In this document: in pieces, positions 10,447-22,850 of the stretch
Layout: each line of letters begins with the position of its first letter
Numbering within the stretch: the stretch's first letter is position 1
Assembly (NCBI RefSeq): GCF_000764305.2
Contig: NW_025935009.1
Location: 1-64,000, forward strand
Source of the DNA: Hyalella azteca
Lineage: Eukaryota > Arthropoda > Malacostraca > Amphipoda > Hyalellidae
Direction of reading: 5' to 3'
Length of the DNA: 64,000 nucleotides
Program-made: the position numbers and the translations under genes
Notes under the pieces: generated by a model
Told to the model about the DNA's origin: nothing
The model's database searches: none
Seen by the model: the letters and a program-made list of their open reading frames with translations, nothing else

Positions 10447-11748
10447 CATTATTATTTCTTTCATTTGTGTTCGTCTCACCGAATGCACTATAACAGTATG
10501 AATTTATGACACAGTTACTCACCGAGCGCATAGAAATTCAATGCAATTGAGTGAAATTGACTTCTTCCGTGGGACAATGGCTTAAGTTATATAACTTGGC
10601 CTTTAATGTTTACTCTGTGAGCGACGTAGCTCAGAACTGCTACTTAGTACTATCTGCTCTCCCACCGAAATTGCAGTCTGACCTGACCATCCTATTAGTG
10701 GACGAGCCCAACGTTATGTACCAAGGTATAAGCTATAAGGTATAAGCTTTGATGCGCGTTGACGTGACCGCGACGCTTAGTTGTGTTGGGAGTTCGTGGC
10801 GCGTCAATCGCTCTCTTCTTGTGTCGGCCTTCTGCTAAAATACATGTGCGTGTCCCTGATCGTGTTTCACTGCCTCGAAGACTGATACATGATGCCCCGT
10901 GATAGAGAGGGGCATCATCATCATCCAAATCTTTTAACTTGTGAATATTTTTGAGTGCAACAATACCAGAGCTGGACTAACCCCGAATTACTCAGGACCG
11001 TTCAATGTCTTGACGAGAATTAACAAATAATATCATGTTAAATTCCACAACAGAACACACCGTGCCCATTGACTGATTCAAAGCCGCTAATTTGCTAAAA
11101 CACATTCTGCTGAATGATCACGCGACCCCAAAACGCGAACTAATCCCTAAGGCAATCCTTTAAATTCCGTGTCAATCAATGCAGCGACTCCTGAGGCATC
11201 ACTTCCAGCCGAGACTCTGAGGACAAGTAAACCTCAGATCACACACGTTGCTACCACTGCTGCAGCCCGTGCACATGTCTCATCTTCTGATAAAACGATC
11301 GAAAACATAACTACTGTTTTATCGACCAGATGAGGACGACTCGTTCATCGCCTTGCTTGATAAAATTAATCATCATTTTTACTTTCCTCCCAAATCTTTT
11401 TTAAAAGTTGAGAGTAATTTAGCGGATATCGCTACAAAACCGTATTAATGAATCAAGAATTAATTAAGACTGTATTAAAAGAATCATCTGCGGAATCTTT
11501 GCAGGTTCGCGAGTTCCGGTCGATAGTTTTAAACAGGCCGTGAAACTCTGTTGGCAATGAAAGTGTAAGTTTTCTCATATTAAAAAATTAGATCTTGACT
11601 AACAACTATAATAGACATACTTAAATAAGGATTACCAGTCAATCGATACCATATTGCGGAATTCATCTATCGAGGCTAAGGGCTTTAAATCTTATAGAAT
11701 ATAATAGAAGTGTCGGCATCGAAGAAATAGGCCCATGGCCTGTTGCCG
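10447..11748. other. No gene recognised
   Basis: Unique-looking AT-rich DNA with moderately GC-rich patches at 10780-10920 and 11050-11330. No domain or splice-supported exon found. Confidence 0.4.
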
Positions 11749-11980
11749 AATAGCGGTTTCAGCGTTAGTAGGCCGTAGGCCTGTCACCGATTCTTAACAT
11801 CGCAGAACATTCACAGCATTTTGCGGTCTCGAACTCACTGCTACAATTCTGCTGTGCTTAACCGCCCGGCCTCCATGCCGATTCTGACCAGACACTGGCG
11901 CACAGAGCTGGGATCGAACCCGCGCCTCTCTGCGCCAATAATGGTACTCTGAACTGTAACCACTGGGCCACCCTGCCCAG
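11749..11980 (-). mobile_element. tRNA-derived SINE, copy 3
   Basis: Full-length copy on the minus strand, carrying box A TGGCCCAGTGG and box B GGTTCGATCCC. The 200 bp on its 5' side (11981-12180) are unusually GC-rich and could belong to a longer composite element. Confidence 0.87.
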
Positions 11981-12998
11981 TGGCAGTAGGGTACCGGTCT
12001 CCCAGTAGGAGACCTTGGCTCGGCTGAGAATGGGTTAGGGGAGATTCTGGGTATGACTGCCCCAGGTCTTCCCATGACCGGCTCATGCTGGGACGCGGTC
12101 AGGAGAGCTTAGTTTTGCTTTCCTCACTGCTTGGACTTGTGATATCGTCAGCAGTGTCCCGGTGGTGCTAGCGCGGTTTGACAATTATTATTGATGTAAA
12201 TTTTCAGTATTCAAAAGTATTAATGAGATTTTAAAAAATTTAATCAATATCGATTAATTCTATATCAAATTATTTTTAATTAATTCACTCATGGTTGAGC
12301 TAGTATATATATAGTTCAACCATGAATTTACTATTGATGAAAATCTTAATTAGTAATTTTTTACAGAAAAATCGGCGGACGGATTTGTGTACTAGTTCGG
12401 TAAAAAGTGTAAGAAATAAAAACAAAGGTGTTGACTGATGATGCAGATGCTTCTCTCGTGTCTCGTCAAGCATCATAATTTATCCTCATCCAGTCATTAT
12501 GAGTCATTGTTACATGAAGTGTCTCTACTCTCTAGTTCTACTAATTGATAGCATTAGTTTCGAGATATTTCTGTGTTTTTGAACAATGTATCCAAATTTG
12601 ATATTTTTTATGAGCCATTGTGGCTGTGCTGTCACTGCAGTCTGTAGAGTGCAGTGTGGCGGACAGGCGGAGCCGGAGTGTGCTGTGCTGTGTGCCTGTG
12701 TGACTGTGTCAGTGTGCACAGTATTTTTTTTATTTACGCTTTAACATTTGTTCTAAAAATGTAATTTCATAAATTTTAAGATTTGTATGCTGTCTTTGAG
12801 GTTACGATTTTTTACTAAAATTTTAGGTTCAAATGTTAAATATTCTGTTTAGCTAATTAGATATTTTCCAGAGTCATGAAATTTGTTTAACATTTATCAG
12901 TGATTTTTGAAACTATCAATCAAATAGCTGTAAAATTTAACTGGAAAATCAATCTGAACTGCTGATTGCTGAAGTGTAAAGCCAGGGACAGGGTGCAG
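11981..12998. other. GC-rich SINE flank, then AT-rich DNA without a gene
   Basis: 11981-12180 is GC-rich and of unknown nature. 12290-12330 holds a palindrome built on 'catggttgagctagtatata' and 'tatagttcaaccatg'. 12600-12720 is rich in TGTG/TGCTG. No supported coding exon. Confidence 0.35.
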
Positions 12999-13195
12999 AC
13001 TGCAGAGCATAGTGGCAAAGCACAGAGTGTTTAGAATCAGTTCATTTTTAATTTCCTTGTGCACTCAAAATTTAAGCCAATTTCTTAAGTATGATAAAGC
13101 TGGTATCCATGATACTTTACTGGTCTACTTATAAGACTTAAATATGAACTTGAGTGAGAGTCTAAAAAACTCTCTGCTTTGCCACTATGCTGCAG
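12999..13195. repeat. Foldback element of about 200 bp
   Basis: The ends form an inverted repeat: 'ctgcagagcatagtggcaaa' at 12999 pairs with the complement of 'ctttgccactatgctgcag' at 13177-13195, and the similarity continues inward imperfectly. It fits a short foldback MITE. Confidence 0.6.
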
Positions 13196-15003
13196 AGTTT
13201 GGTAAATGCATTGCCAAATTTTTGCATATGTAGAAAAAAAACATTTCCTAACAGGCCAACAGTACTATCCATGACAGATGAGGTACCATCACCGTGCCAC
13301 ACTCAGGAGACAGGAGTCAGGAAGATGTATATAAACGGGGAAATTTCCCGCGCATATATAGTTTTTTATATTTTCTTTGCGCACGCGTTCGCGTAAATCA
13401 CGGTCATCGATTCCACGTGGCGCAGCACTCAGCGCGGGCTGTGGAGCCGGCCGACACAGTTCTGATTTAGACACAGTTCTCATCTGAATGGAATGGCAAC
13501 ATCGTCTGTAGATTTCAAGTAACGCTGAACGATCTTCGACTTTTGAGTCAATCGAGTGTGATGTGTCCCTCTGAAGCTATTCTCATTTTTATTATTGTTT
13601 GTTGTTTGCCTCTATAATTAACCTTCATCGTTGCAATAGAAATAAAAATTTGTAATTAAGATAGATTTCTTCCAGTGCCAGTGTTTTTTTTATGCAATTA
13701 GCACTTATTAGTGAATGAATGATTTGCAGTGTGGTTCTTTAATCTTGACTTCTGCAGTTCGCGCAATCCCAGCCATCAATTCTATGCCGCACAAGAGCAG
13801 TTTGTGGAGGAACAGACGCAATGCTCAGTACAGTATGCCTTTAATTATCCTTCAATAATATATGATTTTTCTTGATACGGAAATTTGATGAATGAGAAAT
13901 CTAGAACTTTATTTTGGAAGAAATTATCTCCAAAGTCATATGGCAACACTGAACACCGTATTTTTACATTTTGTATGTTTAATAGCCGCAGTTTACGATT
14001 ACCGTATGTTCCGTATCCAACAAGCGGAAGAGTCAGAAGTAACCCGGAGTCCCGGTCTTTTCTTACAATTTACTTCAACCGGAACTCGAACACCACAGCA
14101 GAGAGTATTTTATGCAGCTAATGAATTTCGCAAACTTTGCTGGAAGAGAGATTATTGAATTTTAGAAAAAAAGGCAGGATAATTCAATGAAGGGTGGTGG
14201 CAGAACTGCAATCTTGATATTCTATTGTGATTCATGCTATGATAACCTATGTAACAATTTTCATATGATAGTTATAATTTTTGCACATTCTAAGTATGCA
14301 TGACATAACATAATGCACCCAGATTTGGAAACCATAATTGCTCAAATGAAGCAAAAATAGACGACAGACCATTGACTTATCTTGCAAATATATATATTCA
14401 TATTTGGTATCACATAGCATAATTAAGCTCTGTAATTATGCCATATTGACCTAATTTATATAATCCATTTATGCGCATTGTTATTAGGTATTGATCGTGT
14501 CGATTCTGCCGGCCGGGAGGATGTCGCTGATGTAGTCCCAACATTGGCATGCAGGATTGTACTGTTGACGTACAGGTTCATACCCTACTTGCCACAACCA
14601 GTCCAGTCATTCATTAGAAGGCACCGATGGCACATCTAAAGCCATGTTGCCTTCTTTAGTTCTGTAATTCATGTCCGATTGAATTGTGATCTATGAATGA
14701 ATATTCATTACTGTGCTGACTCTTAGAACCTGAGTCCTGAGTTGACGCGTTAGCAATCTGGGCAACTCATATCCAACCACAAGTCACAACACAATGCGGT
14801 TACACGTTTGTGTGTACGGTCAGTGTGATTACGTAATTTGCGTTGCCGCGCGTCCATATTTAAACTATTTTAGCTTTTTAAAAGTACGGCGCACGGCGCA
14901 TTTTTTTACCGGCATAGTACGGCACTATAACGGTCCTATAATAACGGCATAGTACGGACCTATAAGTAGACCAGTAAAGTATCCTGGATAGCATCATTAT
15001 CTT
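13087..15003. repeat. Inverted pair of about 45-bp repeats 1.9 kb apart
   Basis: 'ggtatccatgatactttact' at about 13099 and its complement at about 14968-14988 ('agtaaagtatcctggatagc') belong to matching segments of about 45 bp in opposite orientation. They could be the ends of a decayed DNA transposon or two separate MITE fragments; no transposase was recognised between them. Confidence 0.45.
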
Positions 15004-15164
15004 ACATAAAAGATAGCTTTAAATCTTGGAAAAATTTGGAAATTAAACATGAACTGATTCTAAAAAATTTCTGGTTTGTCACTATACTGAAGGGCCCTAC
15101 CCCTACAACTATAACTTCAAGAGTGCTAATTGCTAACAGGCAGTAACCTGTAACAGGGTTGGAA
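13200..15164. other. No gene recognised
   Basis: Apart from the candidate promoter and the inverted repeat end, this is unremarkable. 14880-14990 contains a short tandem motif (tacggc/tataac repeats). Open frames here have no splice or domain support. Confidence 0.35.
13328..13349 (+). promoter_or_regulatory. Candidate TATA box next to a Rel/NF-kB-type palindrome
   Basis: TATATAAA at 13328-13335 is followed at once by GGGAAATTTCCC at 13338-13349, a palindromic kB-type site, and then by GC-rich DNA (13380-13460). This looks like a plus-strand core promoter. The nearest plus-strand gene (PLD at 17842) is 4.5 kb away, so the link is speculative. Confidence 0.35.
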
Positions 15165-15655
15165 AAGTCTTTTCTGAAATAGTGCAGCTCTAATATCATG
15201 TAATTTCTGTAGGTGTGAAATCTCGTGACTCTAATGTCATGTATTTTTGTTTGATTGAAAAAATTGTTGTTTGCACTTTGCAAACGTGTCATTTCATAAA
15301 ATTTTCAACTTCTGCAATGATAGCGCAATTGCCGGTACTTCAATGCTCCTGCCAAAATCTCTTGCAAAACGTAATAACAAATCAACCCAACATGTTGCCT
15401 TGAAGATCGCATAGCTGCGGTTACATCAGAGCAGTTGGACTGCATTATCACGTGTTAAGTTGCCACTTAAGTGAAGACAAATGTTAGTTTTGCTGTTTGA
15501 CTATTTTTAGGGGAAAATTATAGATTTGGGTTAACCCATGCACGGACTTTGTAAATAAGTTTGCGGTTCATAAATGGCTTTTCATGGCCAAGATCTGGAA
15601 TTCACGGCTGGCGAATCCATATAACCAAGGCTTGAAAAATTCAGTTACGGCTCAC
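15165..15655. repeat. Dispersed repeat, uninterrupted copy
   Basis: Shares extended similarity with 34056-35165, where the same family is split by the 611-bp MITE. Shared landmarks are 'tctaatgtcatgtattttt', 'catttcataa.attttcaact', 'gttaagttg' and 'ggaattcac'. This copy keeps the empty insertion site at 15383-15390. Element type unknown. Confidence 0.7.
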
Positions 15656-15846
15656 CTAATATATATATTCTATGCCTCATTGCTAAGGAAATAGCAGTGT
15701 TGTGGGTGCTGGAGTGCTGTAGCGCACTCCTCTTGTAATCTAGGGCGTCCCGCTCCTTTTTTGGCCACCATGCTCCTAAATTACATAGGTACATGGGCAT
15801 TCAGAAGGCCACCGTGCCACTGGCCATAGTGCAATTCTACAGGTAA

Positions 15847-16235
15847 TACCATCAAACGGGGTAATAAGGGACGGGCAGGGTAAATCATGACAGTTGTTCC
15901 ACATTTTGTAGAAATGTTGTAGCAGCTAAACTAATCAAAATATTGTAAAACTGAAAATAGTGATGTAATGTTAAACATTTTTACTATCTTTGTAGCACAA
16001 AGCAAGTTAAAAAATTTATCGTTTATATATACCGAAGAAATTTATCCAGGATGCTCTTATTTTGCATCTGGCACCTTACGAATAGCATATGAAATTTTTT
16101 TTCAAGATACCATGCGATAGCCCTCACAAAGAGTTATAAAATGAGCCCAAACTTGTTTATGAAATGTTTCATGGTAAGAAGTTATTAATGAAAAATGCTA
16201 AAAAAAAACATCCCTTATTACCCCATTTGATGGTA
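15847..16235. mobile_element. MITE with 25-bp terminal inverted repeats
   Basis: The left end starts taccatcaaacggggtaata. The right end is its complement with one difference, ending in tattaccccatttgatggta. The repeats begin and end with TA, which may be the target duplication of a Tc1/mariner-type element. 389 bp, no coding capacity. Confidence 0.78.
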
Positions 16236-17827
16236 TAAAAGAACATGCTCACATGTCATTTGAACCAGTCAATGCTTCTTTACCAGCTGCCTCACAACAC
16301 ACTAGAACTTTCCCAAACAAATGATAACTGCACACTAACTAAACAAAAGGGGCAGGTCAGCATTTTGTTGGCAGCTAGCCTTGCTCAGTAGAAAATTTTG
16401 AATTTGAAAGCAAAAGGCCTGGACAAATTGCAGTTTCAAGTCCTTGAGAGCTTTGCAAATTAGAGGTAAGGACTAGTGTGGAAAATGTCTACCTTTTGAG
16501 CTGTGACTAAAGCTTTCCCACCACTTTAGGAACAACAAGATTCACACTAGATGTGTTACCTCCTAATAGGCTCCTATTTATTCATTAATAAAATCACACA
16601 ATCAGGCCATGAGATTTCAAATTTCACTTTGGAGCCTCTGGTTTTCTGTGACAAGTATAAAAATTGAAATCCTGGGCAAGGAAGTGCCCTTCAGCACCAT
16701 TAAAAAAAAGTCAGGCAAGGATTGTTGGTATGGGTACCGGTAATCTATAAGCATGTATATACCTATATAGTTTGACCCATTTACAAGTGGCTTCTGCTCA
16801 ATTTTCAAGTTTTACAATATTCTAAAAATTTCATGAAAAGTAATTGCCAATTATTTATGAATCACTGTCAATTTATTTTCATTAACTTGTTATAAATTAC
16901 CTATCTCAAGATCAATGATGTATTTTCCACTAACCATTTGCTACTCTAATTTGGATTGTCAATCTATGATGAAAACATTAATGATAACAGATTTGTAAAA
17001 GAGCTACCTAAATGCATTTCAGTCACTTGGAAGTTTTATCTTTTACAAAATTTAAAAAATGTACGTGTATTAATTATTTTGTTAATTTCATAGAGGATGA
17101 ATGAGTTTAGTGCAGTAGTAAGACATTGGCACCTCGTGCATCATTGATAGCGGTGTATATAACAGTTGGTGCTTTAATACAGATATGGGAAATACTGAAA
17201 TAAAAAATTGAATACTTTAATTGAATCAAATTTCAATGTTACCTATATTAATATCAGAGAAGGTCTCTAGTGTGTTTTAACTGAGATCTTTTGTTTAATA
17301 AGGGGTTTTATTTGCAATAAGGGTGTTAAGTTCTCATCATAAGATTGACCAGTTGAGTTTATAAAACTTTCTATCATATATTTATTCTTTGACCAATCAA
17401 TGATAGGTAATATCTTTGTGATGTACTGCTACTGGTAGCTTTAACAAATTTGTAGAATGTTTTGGGATGACCAAATATGCCTCAATTTTTCAAATGATCT
17501 CAATTTCATGGTATTGCACAAAGGATTTTGTATCCTTTGTGCACTACCAGTTACCAAAATTAGCTGAAAATTTTGATATATTCATTCTTGTGCTGTGCAC
17601 AAATTAACACTATGTTAATTAATAAATGTTCTAATTGCAACCTCTGCAGAGTTATCTGACTAAAAGGCAAATGAATACTTTCTGAGAAGTGGATGTTGTA
17701 GCTCTCTCATACTGACTTTTGTGTTGGAGCACAGAAATACTGATTTTCTATCTCATCTAATTATCAGTGTAGGCAGTATAACTAGTGGTTGCTCAGGCTC
17801 AGTTAACAGTGTTGCTGAATTTGGCAG
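16236..17827. other. Upstream region of the first PLD gene
   Basis: AT-rich, no ORF of note. TATATAA at 17156-17162 lies 680 bp before the PLD start and is a candidate core promoter. A splice-acceptor-like 'gaatttggcag' ends at 17827, 14 bp before the ATG, so a spliced 5' UTR is possible. Confidence 0.4.
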
Positions 17828-17841
17828 CTAAGTGAAATAAA

Positions 17842-20148
17842 ATGGTTTTGCTACGTGGATTCCTCTACATAACATTAAATGAGGCACGTGACTTGCCTGA
17901 CTGTGACACAGCCTTCTTCAACATTGATGGTAAAGATACCTCAGACCCTTTTGCTCAGGTGAAGATTGGAACCAATGTCATCTGCAAGACTGCCTACATC
18001 AACAACAATGTCAATCCTCGTTGGCAAGAGTCATACAGAATTCCAGTTTGCCATGAAGTCGAGTTCTTCAAAGTCATGGTCATGGATAAGGATCACGTTG
18101 GCGCAGGCAAAATTGGCGAATATGAGGTACGAGTTGAAGATTTAATGGGCGGTGATGAAATATCTGGGTGGTATCCCCTGTCTGGGTGTGATGGCAAGGT
18201 AAATTTCAGCATGCGGTACCTTCCAAAAGACGCAATTGAGGCATCGTTTGAGGTGCCTGAGTGTTACTTTCCCATGAAGGAAAGGTGCTCCGTGCGACTA
18301 TACCAAGATGCTCATTGTCCTTCCCTTCCTCTCTACGAGAACGTCATTACAGCAGCAGGGGAGGTGTATGATCCCCCGTGTGCTTGGACTGACTTGTACA
18401 AATCTCTGATCAAGGCACAAGTATTCATCTACATCACAGGGTGGAGCGTCTACTGCGAAACTGCTCTCGTACGTCAGTGTTGTGATGCTCATTCCGAGGG
18501 TGTGGGAGAAACTGTGGGCGAGCTCCTTAAACGGAAAGCAGACGAAGGAGTACGCGTACTGGTGCTTATCTGGAACGAGAAACTCAGTACCGAGGTTACA
18601 CCTGGACTCATGGGCACTCACGATGAAGCCACAAAGGACTACTTCTTAGGATCTAATGTCGAAGTAGCTGTAGTCCCTCGCATGCGGGTCCTTGAAGGCC
18701 TCACGAGTTACATCAGGAACCAGTTCTCTGAAACTTGCTACACACACCATCAAAAGACTGTGATCCTCGACACTGATCCTGCGGAGGGCGAGGAGCTGCG
18801 ACGCGTCATTGCCTTCGTCGGAGGGCTGGACATCACCAACGGCCGATGGGACACTCCCGAACACGAACTTTTCAAAACGCTTACCAGCAAACATTGCGGG
18901 GATTTCTACAACGGATGTGTCCAGACTACTGAACTGGTAGGACCCCGCCAACCTTGGCATGATATCCACTGTAAGCTGGAAGGTCCTGTGTGCATGGATA
19001 TACTTAATAATTTCTACGAGCGTTGGCGTCAGCAAGCCGGTGAACTACTATCCAGACTCCGCAGGATATCCAGCGATGATTTTGCCGTGGATGCTCCGGC
19101 CGTCGTCGATGATGAATCCAAACTTTGGAACGTGCAGGTATTCCGTTCTATAACCTCTGACTCCGCCTCGTTCGACTTCAATAAAGTTTTCACTGTGCCT
19201 AAACGCAAGGGAAAGTACGTTGATGACAGCATTCATCGTGCGTACATACATCACATCCGGAGATCACAGAAGTTCCTGTACATTGAAAACCAATATTTTT
19301 TGGGATCCGCTTACTGCTGGGAAGACGAAACCAATACCAAAGCGCACCATCTCATACCCGCCGAGATAACGCACAAAATCCTCGAAAAGATGGCTGCCGG
19401 TGAGCATTTCTGCGTATACGCTATTATACCAATGTACCCAGAGGGGGATCCAGTGAGCAAACCTGTGCAGGAGATCCTCCACTGGCAACATCGCACCATG
19501 GAAATGATGTACAAGAAAATTTCTTCTGGCATCGAAGAACACGGCTTGGACACCCACCCCACCGATTACCTAACTTTCTACTGCCTCGGTAAAGGCGAAG
19601 GCCCAGACGAAATCCCGGAAGATCTCGCTACGCCTGACCCAGAGAGCCCTGCCGTTGGTTTGAGGGAACAAGCCCGTTTCATGATCTACGTTCACTCTAA
19701 GATGATGATTGTAGACGACGAGTACATCATCATCGGCTCCGCAAACATCAACCAACGCAGTATGAGTGGCACTCGAGACTCCGAGATTGCGGTAGGGTGC
19801 TACCAACCCGCCCACACTTCAGACACCAGTGACGGCTTGCCAAGGGGAAACGTACATGAATTCCGCACCGCTCTGTGGGCAGAGCATTTAGGAGGGACCT
19901 TAGAAGAAGCACATGCCCAGCCGGGAACCGTGGAATGCATGAGGGCCGTAAATGCGGCCGCTCAGTCGAACTGGGACCGTTACGTTGTTAACGAGCCTTG
20001 CCATTTGGATGCACATCTCCTCAAGTACCCAGTGAGCATAGGCCAGGATGGGTCCGTGTCTCCTCTGGAGGAATGTCCCTGTTTCCCCGAAACTGCCGCC
20101 CCTGTTATCGGGGCTCCAAACTACCTGCCCAACAAACTTACCACTTAA
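17842..20148 (+). CDS. C2-domain phospholipase D (plant-type), paralogue 1
   Basis: Predicted phospholipase D, which hydrolyses phosphatidylcholine and related lipids to phosphatidic acid and a free head group at membranes. 768 aa in one open exon. Residues about 1-125 are a C2 domain (GFLYITLNEARDLPD, KDTSDPFAQVKIG), expected to bind Ca2+ and phospholipid. HKD motif 1 is HQKTVILD (H303, K305, D310) and HKD motif 2 is HSKMMIVD (H618, K620, D625). Also present are GGLDITNGRWDTPEH, the plant-PLD-like IENQYFLGS (481-489) and IGSANINQRSM. Both active-site halves are complete. No PX or PH domain, transmembrane segment or signal peptide is seen. C2 plus two HKDs is the classic layout of plant alpha/beta PLDs, whereas animal PLD1/2 have PX-PH. 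The start gives a full C2 beta-strand 1 and matches paralogue 2 at the same position. The gene is intronless, unlike Fringe. Paralogue 2 lies 20.8 kb downstream on the same strand. Confidence 0.95.
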   Translation: MVLLRGFLYITLNEARDLPDCDTAFFNIDGKDTSDPFAQVKIGTNVICKTAYINNNVNPRWQESYRIPVCHEVEFFKVMVMDKDHVGAGKIGEYEVRVEDLMGGDEISGWYPLSGCDGKVNFSMRYLPKDAIEASFEVPECYFPMKERCSVRLYQDAHCPSLPLYENVITAAGEVYDPPCAWTDLYKSLIKAQVFIYITGWSVYCETALVRQCCDAHSEGVGETVGELLKRKADEGVRVLVLIWNEKLSTEVTPGLMGTHDEATKDYFLGSNVEVAVVPRMRVLEGLTSYIRNQFSETCYTHHQKTVILDTDPAEGEELRRVIAFVGGLDITNGRWDTPEHELFKTLTSKHCGDFYNGCVQTTELVGPRQPWHDIHCKLEGPVCMDILNNFYERWRQQAGELLSRLRRISSDDFAVDAPAVVDDESKLWNVQVFRSITSDSASFDFNKVFTVPKRKGKYVDDSIHRAYIHHIRRSQKFLYIENQYFLGSAYCWEDETNTKAHHLIPAEITHKILEKMAAGEHFCVYAIIPMYPEGDPVSKPVQEILHWQHRTMEMMYKKISSGIEEHGLDTHPTDYLTFYCLGKGEGPDEIPEDLATPDPESPAVGLREQARFMIYVHSKMMIVDDEYIIIGSANINQRSMSGTRDSEIAVGCYQPAHTSDTSDGLPRGNVHEFRTALWAEHLGGTLEEAHAQPGTVECMRAVNAAAQSNWDRYVVNEPCHLDAHLLKYPVSIGQDGSVSPLEECPCFPETAAPVIGAPNYLPNKLTT

Positions 20149-22543
20149 ATACGTATGACCAAAACAAGGACCAAAGTTTCGGAAACGTTTCCGATTTTCC
20201 TCATTCCCTTCCAGGTTCTCCTGTTATATTTCCCTGTGCTCCAGATACCATACCAAGTATTTCAGCTCCCCAAAAAGGAATTGCCGACCCATTTTTACGT
20301 TGTTCAATTAATCTTGAAGTACATTCCTATATTTTTGACATTCGTCGTCATTTCATGAACTGGTTCAATGGATGTTTTCGCCCCATGCAAGCACAAATAT
20401 CCAGTGTTTAATTTCCTGAGTCTTAACTTTATTCTCTCTTTGTTACGTTGGATGTATAGATTTCGGAGGCTGTCTGGGAGCTTCATACTAACAGTAAATA
20501 CCTTCACAATGAGCACAAAACAAAGTCGATGGATGCTATTTCACATGGTTCAGTATTCTGTAAGCGCAGTGTGGGGCTTAGGAATCTATGAGACAAAAAT
20601 ACTTTGCCACAAGTCTATTTGTTGGCAAATATTTCCTTGTTATGCAAAATCCTTCCTTGTTACGCGCGACCTATAATGTCCAAAAGGTTAGTAGACCTGA
20701 AGCCGACATGGCCGTGGCACTTCTGCGATTTGTGTCGTCGTTGCATTTAATGAACGCTGAGTACGTTCGTCATTACGTTAATTTTCTTAATTCTTATCAT
20801 TATATTACGTTATTTGAGCCGTTTATGTTGGAATTGAGGCACGGTGGCCGGGGGAGTTTGTGCCCCTCCAGCTAAAATCTAATCATACTCGAGAACTCAT
20901 GTCCAAGAAAGGCACTAAGAATGATTAAATCAGCACCTGATGCTCGGGTAGCTCTGAACACCAAGCTTCTCGGATTTGCCCTAGTGAGTTGACGCTTCAG
21001 CATTGAATATTTACGTTAATAACATTTGATAGGTATACACAATTTCATAGGCTCGTCTGTTGAGGTAGTCGGCGTAGTCCTCAATTGTCTATTCATGTTC
21101 TCAACCTACATTCATCTTACTAAGAATAAGATCATAGAGGCATCAACAGGATGTATATGATGCCGAACATTTCACTTGCACGTGTTAGATCGCATCGCGG
21201 CTAAAACCCGTCAATTCCACTCAATTCTAAGTCAAATCCGTCATTTTTGAGTCTCTGTTTATAACCACCATTTGGCACCTTAATTTTACGATTATAAAAA
21301 GTGATTTTTTTTATTTTACCGTGAAATTTATGTTATTTCTGTTAGTCGAGTTATAAAAGTACTTGGATTTCAACCTCAGCCCCATTATAATAAATGAAAC
21401 TTTTAACTGTGTCATTGTTATAACGATATTGTTTTTTTAACACCCGTTCGCAGAAATTCAAATTTGCGCTGCGATACTTCGAATGTCACAAAATATTCTT
21501 TACCGGTTCGTCGATTGTCTTGTTTAACGTGTGTGTTTATGTGTAACTCTGAGTTGTCGTATTCTTGTATCGTCGTATTCTTGTATCTCACTCATAATTG
21601 CATTATGTTGTGTCTGATATTCTCGTGTTCTTACACAAGCACTGAAGTACTCTTTTCTACTATACTGATTAATTTAACTCTTTTGATGCTCATTTCTATC
21701 GTTAAGTATTCCTTTTGTAATAACACTGTGATAAGAACGTCCCTTATTTTAATCCGAGAGCAGCTAGAGCTATACTGACGCGAGGCCTATCAATGAACCC
21801 AGCACGGACGTGGTGGTTGCCCTCGTATTCTTCATGTTACAGCCCGAGATCACCTACTTAATTAGGAACAATGAGTACCTATTGTGTTGTTGTGGTTGCT
21901 TGGAAATTTGGCTCGCACGCAGAACTTCGGTGTCATAGTTATGTATATATTTGGCACCTACGCGGGGACATAGCTTGTGTAAGGTAAAAAAATTTGTACG
22001 GCTGCTGTAATTAGGTTGTATGAATGAATGATTTTTCTTAGAAAATTCAAGCCAGGAAACACAAAAACCATGCACCTCTATTTCTGCAAATTCTCTTCAT
22101 TATTATATTGTTTTCATCAGCTTACTCGTGCTGTGTATCGCGAGTTATCTCACCTTATTATTTAACGCAGTGTTCCAGATATCTGTTCGTATGAACGACT
22201 GCCCTTGTCATTTGAAACGAAATGAGCGTCTGAAAGTTCGACTTGACAATCTACGCGTATTTTTTGGTTAAGGTTTTCAAAGTGTAAACTGTGGCAAGTT
22301 TTACATGTGTGTGACGGTGTCATTTCAGTGCAGGGAACTGTCAGCAGACTGAGGTGAAGCCCTGCCTATATTGCCTCTTATGTCTACGACCACGCTTCTT
22401 GTCATAACAATTTTCCACCATGTCTTCTTCCTTCATGTTCACTTCCATCATGCTCACTTTTCACCAATTCCTCATCCTTCGTGTCCTTCTTCATGCCTAC
22501 TTCCAGCATGTCCTCCCACTTTATGCCCACTTTCCAGCATGTC
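20149..22543. other. 3' flank of PLD paralogue 1, no further gene
   Basis: AT-rich DNA with frames up to 137 codons but no domain, codon pattern or splice support; the first part is probably 3' UTR. The first strong plus-strand AATAAA signals noticed are near 23049 and 23137, after the next repeat. Confidence 0.4.
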
Positions 22544-22850
22544 CTCTTATTTTATGTTCACTTTCTACCATGTAAACTTTCTCCTATGTTCACTTTCTAC
22601 CATGTTCACTTTCTACCATGTTCACTTTCTACCATGTTCACTTTCTACCATGTTCACTTTCTACCATGTTCACTTTCTACCATGTTCACTTCTCATCATA
22701 AACGCTTCTACCATGTTCACTTCTCATCATAAACGCTTCTACCATGTTCACTTCTCATCATATTCGCTTCTACCATGTTCACTTCTCATCGTATTCGCTT
22801 TCTACCATGTTCACTTCTCATCGTATTCGCTTTCTACCATGCTTACGTCA
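22544..22850. repeat. Composite minisatellite (16-bp and longer units)
   Basis: First, units of 16 bp with the core 'ctaccatgttcacttt', then longer units joining 'cttctcatcat' with 'cgcttctaccatgttcac'. The ORFs of 183 and 83 codons across it are repeat artefacts. Confidence 0.9.

Noticed and set aside
13885..14158. Overlapping plus-strand ORFs of 78 and 88 codons
   Set aside because: Two frames are equally open, with no domain and no splice-site support.
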